A DNA stretch of 64,000 nt from Collybiopsis luxurians FD-317 M1 (Eukaryota > Basidiomycota > Agaricomycetes > Agaricales > Omphalotaceae), in the NCBI GenBank assembly GCA_000827265.1, contig KN834753.1, positions 340,686 to 404,685 of the forward strand. The letters are read 5' to 3'. The notes under the pieces were generated by a model. The model saw only the letters and a list, made by a program, of their open reading frames with translations, made no database searches and was not told the DNA's origin. The position numbers and the translations under genes are program-made. Shown here piece after piece: positions 47,815 to 59,170 of the stretch. The number at the start of each line of letters is the position of its first letter. The first letter of the stretch is position 1.

Positions 47815-48315
47815 GCATTGAAGATAGCAAGCCGTAGATACCACTCAAAGACTAGACTACCCCAACCCGATAGTCCCAACACAACGTGGTTCGATTTGGA
47901 GATGAAACATTTACGGGGTAGTAACCTTTCCCATAACGTAGTGGTATAGAGGCTTCTTGATGGTGCCTCTCAGTCTCTGAGAAGATCAGTTTTTTCCTAG
48001 TCGATTTCAAAAGAAGCTATAGTGAGGCCTGTTCTCAAAAATACCATATGACGGGTGGTAGTTCGGGCTGGGTTTGAGAAGTCTCCTAGACACGAGTTTA
48101 TTTAATTATACCGAGTTGCGGGGAAACCATCGAGGGAGAACAGATCATATTGGACATTGAACACGCTTTGATGAAACAATCTTCTTTAAACAGCAATAAA
48201 TCTAATTCTAAAGGCTGTCGTTGTTGTGGAATATGCGGAATATCGGCCTATATACCGATGAAAAAAGCCCTGACTTGACTTCCGCCGTTTGCAAATGTTC
48301 CGAAATCGGTCAGGA

Positions 48316-48323
48316 TATATAAG
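48316..48323 (+). promoter_or_regulatory. TATA box of A2
   Basis: TATATAAG about 55 bp upstream of the A2 start codon, conserved in position among A2, A3 and A4. Confidence 0.6.
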
Positions 48324-48372
48324 AAATTATGTTACGTGCAGACAGTTGAACATCTACCACTACCTCTCCAGA

Positions 48373-49229
48373 ATGTCCTTCCCCCAGTATTCTACCCCTT
48401 GGTATTTATTTTTTTTGGAGTAGAATTTGCACCAACGTGCTTTTTTTGTCCTAGGCCATCCCAAGGGTACTCATCGGAGGCAGTGTGGGATGGACAGAAA
48501 CATCAGGCTCACCGCTATTCCAGGCAGGAAACCCTTTCAAACCAGACACTAGCAGCTCCTTACTCCCCTCCGCTTGTGTTCAACGACGCCACAAGCCAGC
48601 TTGTGCAGCATCCAGTCAGGACAGCAATATCACCTGCGGGGCATACAAGCGGAGCGTCGCCATCGCCATGGTATATGCATGGCAATCCCTTATCCAGCCA
48701 CACAGCTAGAGCCCCGGCAGTTCTTGCAAACAGGAACCCATATTCCCCAACGCGTCCCCACCAGAGTTTGGAGAGGCCATCGGACCCAAGTTTCCGCCGT
48801 TGGCAAGAAGGACAGGGCTCTGGCCATTCACATTTGGGTACACCTTTGAGTTCAAATTCGGTGAGTTCGCATATCAATGGTTTCAATTATATCAAGGATG
48901 TTAACTACTTGTTCAGGGATCTGTTCCATCGATGCGAAGCAGTACGGATGGCTATGACAGAGCAGAGCGAAGGTTCAAATGTCAAAATTGTTCCAAAGCA
49001 TTCACAGCAAAACACAACCTACAATGTACGTGAACTCGGAAAAATAGAATCAGTACACCTTCGATGCTGATCGATTCCTCATCATGCAGCACATATTGAC
49101 CTTAAACATCTCAATAAAGACAAGCCAATTCATTGCGAGTTTTGTGGCAAGGCATTTACTGGGACGCGTGCTCTTGTTCGGCATATGGAGAACAGAAATG
49201 TCTGCCCTGGTTCACCCCGGGCCAAGTAG
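48373..49229 (+). CDS. A2: two-finger C2H2/C2HC zinc-finger protein
   Basis: Same four-exon layout as A1. Exon 1 is MSFPQYSTP plus a split Trp codon. The intron ends TTTTTTTGTCCTAG. Exon 2 begins PSQGYSSEAVWDGQKHQ and contains YSRQETLSNQTLAAPYSPPL, with Ser/Pro/Gln-rich sequence to SSNS. Exon 3 reads GSVPSMRSSTDGYDRAERRF and KCQNCSKAFTAKHNLQ. Exon 4 reads SHIDLKHLNKDKPIHCEFC, GKAFTGTRALVRHMENRNVC and PGSPRAK, with stop at 49229. Finger one is C-x2-C-x12-H-x4-H; finger two is C-x2-C-x12-H-x6-C. Frame and splice sites are intact. The extended first-exon frame that reads through the intron is an artefact. It is probably a transcription regulator. Confidence 0.78.
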
Positions 49230-52060
49230 TGGAGGAAGCGTGTCCTGAGAATTCTATCCACAGCTATTTTTCATGTAGATTGCTGTTCTACCTGCTCTTT
49301 GGGTTTGGCCAATTCTTGAAGAAACGTAAAGAAACATGCCTACAAGACTGGTGGTGTGTGCTAAATCTGCCAGGTGTTTACAAGTCTGAGACCTACTGAC
49401 AGGAAGATTTATTGCTTCGACTAGCAAACAATGCACCGACCGAGAGAGTTCGCTCTAGACAACCTCCCTCTCAATTTGCATTCATGTCGCATTATTTTCC
49501 CATGTTCCTCCCTGTTTTGAATGTGTAAAAATTTCGAAACCTTGAGCCAGTATACCCAACTAGGACATTCTTTGACTCTTTGTTCGCTGCTTGTTTCATG
49601 ATCTCCCTTCCTCCCAAACTCCATCGTGCATTATCCCTGCCACGTTCGCTATCTGGGGATACGGCAACGTGGCTCGCACAATTCTTTCTTGTAGATGTAT
49701 CATAGAAATAGTTGCATTGGACATGAATTCAATTACAATTGTCCCCATGAGCTCAGATTTGAATAATCATAGGTTCCAATACACAGTTTACACAGGATAC
49801 AACGAGGATCTCGGTGCGGAACAAATTTGAGCACAATCTGCCAAATCCTCGTGCTCGTTTCTACAGGTTCGAAATAAAGAACACCGATGAATAACTTCGA
49901 ATAAGTACATTTGTCACTTCAATTTAACCGCGTTTTGTCTGCCTTTTTGAAGCAACAAACTCCAGAATTAAACACTTAACAAGTCAGAGACGCAATAGAT
50001 CCCCGGCCTCCTCGTGCTCATTGTTCGACAGCCTTAGGAATTTTCAACAGCAGCATCCAAATCAGAACCACCTGAACCGAAACAGTTTCGTCCTTCATCC
50101 TCGGTTCAAGGGTACAGATAGATATTCTGGACTATATGCTCTTTCATTTACCTCTATGGAAATTGAATCGAACATCTTTTTCTTCACTCTTTCCCCTACA
50201 ACAAAAAAATTATGACGCATAACCCTCACTCTCCATGCTCGCTGTTACGCGCCCGTGAAGGCAGAAGGTTCCGCAGTAATACCATATCCTCGGTTCACGT
50301 TCGACCGAACTGGCTTAATTGTTACAAGAATAAAGGCACATATATCAGATGGATCAAGTTTGAGAATATAAGGATATACATATGCGTACTTTTCTACGAT
50401 GTTCAGCCATATTAACGATTCTGGCGCATTGGCTAACGAATTTATACAGGACCGGACCTTTTTTTTTTCCGGTACTTAGTATGATTCTTCAAGTGGCTCG
50501 CTTCTAAGGCCTGAATAACCTTTTAAACCATTTCTACCAGTGCAAAATGTCCTTCTAGTTTCCCTTGTTTGCGAGCTCTGCACAGCCGGCACTCAAGCTC
50601 AAGCCGCAAAGCCGACATTCCCCAGTTCCAATCATCATTTTCGGTGATACCAGACATCACCGCATTGACGGCAGGGCAGTCAACAGAACCACCCTAATCT
50701 CATTCCAAAGTATTGATGAACCTGTAGGCATGGTCCGATTACCTGAATCAGCAGTATTATAATAACCGTAGTTAAACGCTATCATTTTTTAGAACCTCTT
50801 TGTCTTGATTCAGACCAAAGGGTCAGTAGGACGGGACAGTGTCCGAGAAGTAATTATTGAGCGAGAGATTCTATCTACGATATCTTGGATGACCGAGCCT
50901 GAAATATGGTCAACCCACTCACAGAGCTAGTTGGTGTGTTTTAATTTTAAATTTGTGTTGACTGACTCTATTTAGTTAGGTGATTGATTTTGCATCGCAA
51001 TCCTGCTTAATGCAGGGGGAAAATGTGACAACTCGAACTCTGAATGTTGGACAAGAATTTACTTACTGATGCGCGGCTAACTACGGGAAGACTTCTCAGC
51101 CTTGCCTTCCTCGGTTGTTAGTTCCAAGTTCTCTGGACATTCATCTAGACTCTAAAATAAATCGCGTCGAGCTGGGGCTAATAGAACGGCAAGACCGAAG
51201 GTGTATGCGCTTGATACGGAAGGAAAATTCTTCTTCGGTTATCCTTGCCGGAACCGCGGTGATATTCCTCACTATTTCAGTGAAAAAGTTTGGAATAGAT
51301 ATTAGAGTCCCTAAAATCTGAGATCAAATATGCCGTGAGCAAATCCCGAAGAAGTTGGGAAGCGAAAGTTGCACCTCTCAATGGAAATCGTTTCACGGAG
51401 CGCAATATTTTTCCATTCCTAGTTGAACGTTCAGTTCATGTGTTGGAAAATCTTCGGTCTCAAGTACGTAAGTTAGTATTTAAGGTAGCAAGCCGTACAT
51501 ACCACTCAGGGACTAGAATACTCCAAGTTGATAATCCCTAACAACGTGCTTTGATTCGGAGATGAAACATTTCACGGGCGTAATTACTTTTCCCGTGACT
51601 TAGCGGAATAGAGGCTTCCTGATGGTACCTCTTAGTCTCTGAGAAGTAATCGAGATTAATTTCATCCTAGTCGAATTCAAAAATGTTACAGTAATGCCTG
51701 TTCTCAAAGATATCATAGTACGGGTAGTTCGGGCAGCGCTCGGGAAGCCTCCAAGACACGAGTTTGCTAAATTTTACATAGTATCGGGGAAACCATCGAG
51801 GGAGAACAAAGAGAATCATATTGGAGTTTGACACGCTTTGATGGGACGACCTTCTTTATACAGCTATAAAATCTAATTCTAAAGGCTGTTGATGCCAATG
51901 GTGTAGAGTATCGGCCTATACCGAGGAAAGAAGCCATGACTTGACTTCCACTGTTTGCATATGTTCCGAAATCAGAGTCAGGATACCTTAGAGACCCATA
52001 TAAGAAATTTTATTACATGATTGATGCAGTCGGCTCAACACCTACCTGTACCTCTTCAGA
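49230..52060 (+). repeat. A3 upstream spacer, copy S3 (no B gene)
   Basis: The first 150 bp are the A-type 3' flank, shared with 52908-53060. From about 49540 the sequence is a spacer copy like S2 and S4. There is no B gene in front of it: the unit joins directly to the A2 3' flank. Distance from A2 start to A3 start is 3688 bp. A TATA-like CATATAAG is at 51997-52004. Confidence 0.7.
51997..52004 (+). promoter_or_regulatory. TATA box of A3
   Basis: CATATAAG about 57 bp before the A3 start, at the same place as TATATAAG in A2 and A4. Confidence 0.55.
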
Positions 52061-52907
52061 ATGCCTTCTTCCCAGTCTTCCTCCCCTTGGTATTAATTTT
52101 TTTTCTGGAGTATGATTTTTACTAATGTGCATTTTTTGTCCTAGGCCATCCTCAGGCTACTCAACGGAACCAATTTATGATTATTCCAGGGAGGAAACAT
52201 ATTTAAACCAGTCCTCATCAGCTCCTTACACACCTCCGTTTGCATTCAACGATACCGCAAGCCAGCTTGTGCAACAGCAGATTGAGACAGCCATATCTCC
52301 TGTGGGGTATACAATTGGAGCCTCACCAGCGCCCTGGCATATGCAGGTCGATCCTTTATCCAGCTACACAGTCAGAACTCTGGCAGTTTCTACGAACGGG
52401 AACCCATACTCCCCTACGCGAGGCAGCTGGAACTCCCGCCAGAATTTGGAGAGGTCAATGGACCCAAGTTACCGTCGTTGGCAAGAAGGACAGCGCTCTG
52501 GCTTTTCACAATTGGCTACACCTTCGAGTTCAAATTCGGTGAGTTCACATATCAATGGTTTCAACTGTATCAAGGATGTTAACTACTTGTTCAGGGATCT
52601 GTGCTACCGATGCGAAGCAGTACGGATGGCTATGACAGGGCAGAGCGAAGGTTTAAATGTCAATACTGTTCCAAAGCATTCACAGCAAAACATAACCTAC
52701 AATGTACGTCAACTCGGAAAAATAGAATCAGTGTGGTTTCGATGCTGATCGATTCTTCATCATGCAGCGCATATTGACCTTAAACATCTCAATAAAGACA
52801 AGCCCATTCATTGCGAGTTTTGTGGCAAGGCGTTTACTGGGACGCGTGCTCTCGTTCGGCACATGGAGAACAGGAATGCCTGTCCTAGTTCAACCCGGGC
52901 CAAGTAG
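52061..52907 (+). CDS. A3: two-finger C2H2/C2HC zinc-finger protein
   Basis: Intact paralogue of A2. Exon 1 is MPSSQSSSP plus a split Trp codon. Exon 2 starts PSSGYSTEPIYDYSREETY and runs to TPSSSNS. Exon 3 has GSVLPMRSSTDGYDRAERRF and KCQYCSKAFTAKHNLQ. Exon 4 has SHIDLKHLNKDKPIHCEFC, GKAFTGTRALVRHMENRNAC and PSSTRAK with stop at 52907. The fingers are almost identical to A2, while exon 2 has many replacements and a small insertion (GSWNSRQN). This suggests the finger exons are under stronger constraint. It lacks a linked B gene. Downstream lie relic C and the TIP41 copy. Confidence 0.78.
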
Positions 52908-53512
52908 TGGAGAATGCGCGTTCTGAGAATGCTGTCCACAGCCATTTTTCAAATGGACTATTGTTCTACCTGTTGATTGTGTTGGGCCAATTCTTGAAGA
53001 AACGTAAAAAAACATGCCTACAATACTAGTGGCGTGTACTGAATCTATATAGCGCAGATCTCCGTTCCACAGGCAGAAATATATATATACCGAGTCGAGT
53101 TTATTCTTAATATAAATAATTTCTCTCCGGGGATGTGTTTGGAAATCGGCCCTGCATCCGGAATCGCGTGCACTGTTCCTTCTGGACAAGGATATCGTGA
53201 GGAGTGGCGCTAGTGACGACAGTAGGGCTCCTGTGACGACTAACGTCTATTAGGTGGAACAATAAACAGCATGTGGGATAAAATAAACTTCCGATACTTA
53301 TGGAAAGGATCGGTAGGGACACGTAAAGGAAGCAGGGACTTCTGTACTTGCTGGGATTTTCCGCCTCTATGATTCGACTGCTCTTGAAAAACTTTCAGCT
53401 TACACAGGAAAGATAGTTATCGAGGAAGAAGCTGAGTATCATGACTGTAATGATTAATGCGATGGTTGCATATACGACAAGCAAGCATATATAAGCGCCC
53501 TCTGATCATGCT
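52908..53512. other. A3 3' flank
   Basis: The first 150 bp match the A2 3' flank. The remainder matches, in part and inverted, the flank of A1. No gene seen. Confidence 0.45.
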
Positions 53513-53997
53513 ATGCCTTCACGTTGTGGCTCTGCCAGATGTTTCCTTGCTCGCTCCTGGTCACCTGGTCATCCGCAGGCCCAGCAACACTGTCCTACAG
53601 CAACGGTGAAGTCTTCGCGAAAACTGACCTACCCCCGGCGTGAACTGACTAAACGTGCAATATGGATACTGACGAGTCAAACCTCAAGCGATCACTTGTA
53701 CCAGTTTGTACCCGAAACCCGGAGCGATTAGCGTGGTTACAGAAATGCCAGGACGATGTCAGGATGGATGAGCGCCTTTCGAAGGCCCCTTCCCATAAAA
53801 GTGTGTATTATTTTTTTTGGTCATCGAAGATTACTTTGCCCAAAGCGACGTGCAATCGGTTTCTCTACGAGTGTCAACACCTTAAGAACTGGAGGGTATT
53901 GCCGACATGGAAATTTACCTGCATTGAGAATAGTCCTCGTAGGTTTCCTCCGGTGAAGTCGCAAAGGATCAGACGTATTCAAAAATACAGCGAATAA
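53513..53997 (+). CDS. Unidentified short frame C
   Basis: An ATG frame starts at 53513 and a second, longer one at 53662 (MDTDESNLKRSLVPVCTRNP). The part AWLQKCQDDVRMDERLSK and CNRFLYECQHLKNWRVL is also recognisable in the broken mirror copy at 33.2-33.6 kb. Its overall frame was therefore once coding. It is convergent with the TIP41 copy. I do not recognise a family; it may be a fragment of a larger gene. Confidence 0.35.
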
Positions 53998-54044
53998 TCA
54001 GAGATTACATTTTCAGGCTGTATGCTCACTGTGTATGGAAACAA

Positions 54045-55238
54045 TTACAATCTCGTCCACTCACACCCGTTTCCCAATTCCCTCCAACCCGTTCCCGCAC
54101 CTACTGTGTGAGATTGAGGAAGTTCGGAAAAGACCTTTGCGATGAACCCGGGATCGGTAAGCGGAGTGAGATCGTCGCGTTTTGGTAAACGCTGAAAACA
54201 TGAGAAAAGGAATAGTCCAATGAGAGATTGAAACTGAGATTTAGGCAATCACTTACGACGCGCACATTCTCGTATGGGGCCTCCCAGCCGCTGGTTTCCC
54301 TAATCACCATTGGTACCTGTTCCCCGCGTCCTTTATACTCCAGCGAAGAATATATTCTGATATCGAAAGTACGGAATAAAACGCCGTCGACGCGAAGGGT
54401 AAACCGAGAGAGGATGAAAGTGCATGTCGGCATTACGCGTATCCTTACAACTAGGGCGCTGCTTCCATTATCGTGCAACTCATCTTCGAATAAAGGAACT
54501 TCGGCGTAGAAGACGATCGGATCGGGATGAGTCAGTTCCGCCATGGGTATTGTCGTGTGATTATGGGAGGACGACGTTGATGAAGGATGCCATTCAGAAC
54601 GTCCTGAGGATGACGCCTGAGTAGAAAGAGAGAGACCAGAATCGGAATTCAAAGCCATCGACGCCATGGATGAAGAAAGAGATTGAGCATGATCAGATGA
54701 TGAATGTCCCCGATAAGTTGTTGTATACGTCCAATCGTAAGGTTTCGTCGGCACTGTTTTGGGCATCAGAAGTAGCGCTGAGAGACCAGTGCGATTTTTC
54801 ATCCATTCCTCTGCATAATTCACCTTTACATCTCCATCTCCTGGCTCTAGTTCGCCCGTTTTGACACCAAGCAAGGCGTGCAGGTATCAAACTGATACAC
54901 CCAGCCACTTCTTCCTCTTCTCCTTTCCGAGATATCTTTACTCTCATCTTCATCTTCAACATTGCTATCAGCCTCCACGCTCTTGCTCTCAAATATCCCG
55001 TCAGCTCTATACTCCAATTTGAGTGTGTTATTACCGAAAGTCATCTCCGGCAAAGCCTTAGCACCCTTACTAGCTCTGCTCAACTCTGCCAGCAACTGAT
55101 CGCATTCCGTGGATGAGTCGTGCCGGTAATTCGCCAAGAATGTGAACAGCAGGCTTCATAATCTTTCATAATCGGGTTTTGAAAGGGAGGCGGTCGGATG
55201 AGAAGATGACACTGATAGTACAGCGGTATGGTAGACAT
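54045..55238 (-). pseudogene. TIP41-like gene, frame-broken copy 2
   Basis: TIP41 (TIPRL) binds PP2A-family catalytic subunits in TOR signalling. The family is unmistakable: CDQLLAELSRASKGAKALPE, MTFGNNTLKLEY, VKVNYAEEWMKNR, PYDWTYTTTYRGH, VPLFEDELHDNGSSALVVRI, RVMPTCTFILSRFTLRVDGV and TFDIRIYSSLEYKGRGEQVP. A canonical intron (about 54187-54255) leads to a last exon LPKRDDLTPLTDPGFIAKVF. Against these stand three defects. The N-terminal region lacks the segment present at 32090-32145 in copy 1. A 13-bp deletion near 55128 shifts the frame. One base is missing near 54885, between YQFDT and GVKTGEL. Unless the sequence is wrong there, it cannot make full TIP41. It is the mirror image of 31987-33041. 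Confidence 0.75.
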
Positions 55239-55339
55239 TTCAAAGGGTTCTATGGATGAAGATGGGATAAAGGTGAAGGTGATGGCGTGAGCGAGAGTTC
55301 TGCGAAAAAGAGATTTTCGATACCAACCTAACGTATGTG

Positions 55340-57370
55340 TAAACGATGTTGGCTGGACTGAGTTCTGTTCAATGTATTTTTGCTAGCAAGAATTTCCTAG
55401 CCCAGATGATGAAAAAACTGCTGTGCGTCAACATGACAGACTGCCGCAAACGGTCGAAAAAGCTTTTCCTTGCAATTGTGCTTTTCTGTCATTTCTTTGA
55501 CAAATGTGATAGTAAGAAAGCATTGTACATAGCACTGCGCGAATGGGCGCTAACACGGCCCGCATGTGGTATGGTCCAGTGATCATTTCTTTGCCTGGTC
55601 TTCTTCTCATATAAACACTACTAGTCACAGACTTTCCGACGACAACGCTCTTGCTCGCCTTTTTCACCACACGTCTGCTTGGATGTTCAGCTCAACAGCC
55701 TTCAACTACGTAAGGAATATAGGTAACACTGGGCGAACGGGGCGAGTGGGCGTAGCTGAGCGGAACGAGCCTGGATCTGGCAGATACAAGCTACAGCTGT
55801 GTACCTCTCCATCATTAACTTGAGACAGTCTAGCAGTGAATGTTGAGTGAGTCTGTGATTGGTGAGTGTTTTTAAGAAAATCCCCAGCTGTCGTTTACTT
55901 AAACAAACATAACCATTCCTCACTGTAGTTTTGTTTATCCACTCGTCTATTTTCTGTCATACGTTTCTCACACCGCATATAGTACGAGAGGGAATCCCTG
56001 TCATCTATTTGTTTCCTCCACAAGCGAAATCCCGGAATAGATCACTGTCAAGCTTCCTTGGACGTTGTGGCTTAGAATGTTTGCACTCACAATCGTGAGT
56101 CGATGATCGAAAATCAGCGGAGTCTAAGGTGGCATATCAGTACTGGAAGCCTTGTAAGCCCTCGTATTTCTCGCTTTTGATCTCTCCGCTGACAGGGACT
56201 TTAACAGTCCCGAGAGTATCCTTGCTTTGTGTTTGGGATATTGATCGTCTTGCCTCCAATGTCACAGATGGCAGTGGAGTTACGGTTCTACTTCCCATCG
56301 CAGAACACTGTGCATATCCCAATGAGATACTTGGCATCCATACTGGAGCTCGAACCTCTATAGTGTGCGCAAAGGGCGATACACGTGACTGTTTGAATCA
56401 TGGGCCGTTGAAGTTAACTATGCCCGGTGGGACTATCAAGTTGGTCCTTGCGTAGTTTTTATGGCTTGCTACCTTCACTGAGTACGTACCTACACCTAGG
56501 GCTAGAAATTTTGCAACATACAAATGCTGAGGTAAAGTCAGACACTAATTCTACAGATATCGCTGAAGTACTGCAGTGGAAGTTGGAAGACAATGTCTGG
56601 ACATGCGGTTCCTATACTACGACTTGCACAAGATAACTGTCGACGAATTCCGTCCTGTAGTGGAGAATGAAAGTTCATCTGAAGCATTTATGACTCTTTT
56701 ATGTATAATGCCACTGAATTCTGAATGAAGTCCTCAAAAGGGAAATATCTAGAAAGGAGACAAGACAGTCGTCAAATGTGCTATAATGAACCCATCGAAA
56801 ACGAACCTCGGGACAGTGGCGAAATTTGTACTAACTGTTGCTTCTTGATCTTATCAGAGATCTGGAAAAAAAATCTGAATAGGAATATCTTCCAAGGTTA
56901 AGGCCATCATGCCTAGGTTCATGTCGACGGGGGCGTATCTTCATTTAGCAGAGGACCGCGAGGAAGTGAGTTGCGACCGCTTAAAGTAGCGTTATAGTCT
57001 TAGTCTTGCTGACCATTGACAACCTTGGGCGTTATAGCCTTCTGACCTCACTTTACGGTGAAGCCGAAGGCCTCCGAATATGTTTGTTGCTGGATAACAC
57101 CGAGCTAGCCTGGAAGAGAAATATCGAGTCAGTCGTGGATTTGACCGATAGTGTAATTATGTTACGGACAATGTCCTGCGCAAAAACTTATGACAAGACT
57201 CTAGTAGATGCAAATAGAAGCCTCAATTGATGGAGTTAAATATTAAATGCCGATAATAAACGACGTAAAAGAAATCTTATCCGTATGAACCGCGAGGGCG
57301 TGAGGGGCGTGAGGACTACTGTACATGAGCCGTGGCACGATTTTCGATCTATAGTACAGTTAGAAGTGAC
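55340..57370 (-). pseudogene. B4: split relic of a B-family gene
   Basis: At the right end, 56640-57370 is an inverted copy of the B2 upstream region (43740-44541), including a degraded TATA and the remains of exon 1 near 56630-56655. There the initiating ATG has become ACG. At the left end, 55340-55400 matches the inverted 3' end of B2 (45590-45660). Between them the B body is missing and replaced by unrelated sequence, part of which (about 56450-56560) resembles the A-gene spacer. This is a dead copy broken by rearrangement. Confidence 0.55.
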
Positions 57371-58296
57371 CCTGAAACAGGTCAATGGACGAAGCTAACT
57401 GAATGGAAGACCAGAATTTCGGGGGCGTTCGGAGATGTTGGACCGTGCTGCATAATGAGAAGTCCATTAAATTTCGGGCCACCCACCCAATTTTTCTCGG
57501 TCAAAATTCAGCGGGGGAGCCTCCAATGTCGGGCCTAGAGAGTCAAAGATATTCAGGTTTCGTCTTAAAGTCTCAGAATGGATCCTAGTCATTGCAGTGA
57601 CTTCATAAGTGGTTTCCCGGGGTCCTATTCAAGTGCGAGGGAATAGATTTGGCCGGAGGCGTGAGATACGATTTACATAAACAACGTTGCGGAGGTTCTT
57701 CTTTTGCATCTTGCCCAAGTACTATCACCTACTCCTAACTCCTTCACTCGCTGGTTACAAACCTATCGTGAAACGGTTGTTTTGAATATCAACCTTTTCA
57801 ACATAGCACCAGGCGGTTTTAGGCCAGTATATATCCAAGACCAAAAGCTAGAACCCACCTGTCCTTGGCACCTGCTTCTACCTTTCTCGGACAAAGAATC
57901 TACATGATATCCAACTAACGGGTATACTGGTCCTCAGCTATAAAACTGGCTTCTCGTTTCTGGGGGGCAATTGTACGTAGGTAGCTCCAATGGTCTCAAT
58001 CTTCCCGCCATGGTTTCGGCGGGGGTAGTTCTCAGGGAGTACGGATGTCTATGGTAATCCAGGGGTGTGTTTAAGCTCCTGCTGGTTATGGAGCACCTCT
58101 CACCAACCTCTCACTGCGTTTTTGTAGACTGTGACTGTGCATGTTCCAATATACGAAAAAGATATTACAAAGCTCGCTCTTCAACTGCTCAAAACCCATG
58201 TGTACCTTCCTTTGTCCGTTCAGTCGCTTTGGACGTCTTCGACCACTAAAAAATTAGCTCAAGATCTTGGTATTCGAGCAATGGACGCACCGGTCT
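57371..58296. other. Intergenic region
   Basis: No supported gene. A plus-strand frame at 58067-58382 (VHVPIYEKDITKLALQLLKT) overlaps the 3' end of gene D and is not called. Confidence 0.45.
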
Positions 58297-59170
58297 TCAA
58301 TTATCGAAGTGGACGCTCGTATTCGGCGAATTGTATATGTACACGTTGCGGAACTGGTACAAGTCGTTACCGACGGTGTTAATGTGCCCACCTCTGACGG
58401 CGGCCTTATTCAGAGTGGTCGCCGGATTCATGCGTGATGACCCGGGGGCACCGGATGAAGATACGTTCGAGCTCCTACTGCCTTGCCATTGTTCTTCATG
58501 ATCTTCCAGTGTTTCATTTCCTGTCCTCGTAAACTGCCCATCATCGTTCGGCTGGCGAATCTTAAGCCGAGTAAGACTCCGCTGTGCAAATGTCGGTCAT
58601 TCGCTGCTCCAAGTAAGCTGAGAGTCTTACCTCTAAATCTGCCCCTCGCGTCTTCACTTCTGCTTGAAGCTCTCGGATCTTTCTCAAGTCCCACACTCGC
58701 ATCAATTTCGCCATAAATTTGCCTCGCCCATGCAACTTATCTACGAGCTGCTTACAATGTTCCGCCGTCCTGTATTCGACGAAATTCGTTCAAATTCATT
58801 TGTTTTAAATGTCAAGCACTAATTGCTCACCTGGAGAATTCCTGCAATCTATCCTCAAGCTGATCAAACGTCTCCCTTCTTTGTTGCTCGGGTGCTGTGC
58901 CGTGCTCGTGTAGCACCATATTCAATGCTATTTTGACCTCATTCGATAAATCGCTGATTGGCTTTCCGTAAATTAACAGTATTCTTGGTGCTTCGGTCTG
59001 TTCGTAGGTTTCTTCAAAATGTCGTTATCTCAAAAAGCAAAACCTGGTCGACTCACCTTGCTCTCGATATCCTTACACATTATTTTCAACGCTTCAAGCC
59101 TTTCCAAATTCAGCAAGTATCTTTCGTTATCGATGCTTCCAGCCCTCGTCGCACTAGATGTCGTCAACAT
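58297..59170 (-). CDS. Small helical protein with a C-terminal GGHxNxVGND motif (gene D)
   Basis: Four exons (59057-59170, 58831-58997, 58631-58769 and 58297-58560) have canonical splice sites and keep phase, giving 227 aa. It starts MLTTSSATRAGSIDNERYLL. The first 140 residues are charged and probably helical (LEALKIMCKDIESK, RRETFDQLEDRLQEFSR, AEHCKQLVDKLHGRGKFM, KIRELQAEVKTRGADLE). A polar Ser-rich linker leads to the end: RGGHINTVGNDLYQFRNVYI then YNSPNTSVHFDN. That last motif resembles the GGxFNxVxGD(x)YxF/N stretches I know from the N-terminal regions of Agaricomycete NACHT/STAND proteins. Here no NTPase domain follows; the frame stops. It could be a stand-alone partner or a truncated relative. 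Function is unknown. Confidence 0.68.

Larger units (their letters stand above)
45607..48372 (+). repeat. B-A spacer, copy S2
   Basis: About 2.8 kb between B2 and A2 without a conserved reading frame. It aligns along its length with S3 and S4 and inverted with S1. It includes an 18-bp tandem (ACAAGGTTTTACTTACAG twice near 47383) and a perfect palindrome at 47795-47814. Its last 60 bp contain a TATA box (48316-48323). Confidence 0.7.

Noticed and set aside
58067..58382. Plus-strand frame with VHVPIYEKDITKLALQLLKT
   Set aside because: It overlaps the 3' end of gene D and I found no splice partners; it may be chance, though its peptide looks plausible.
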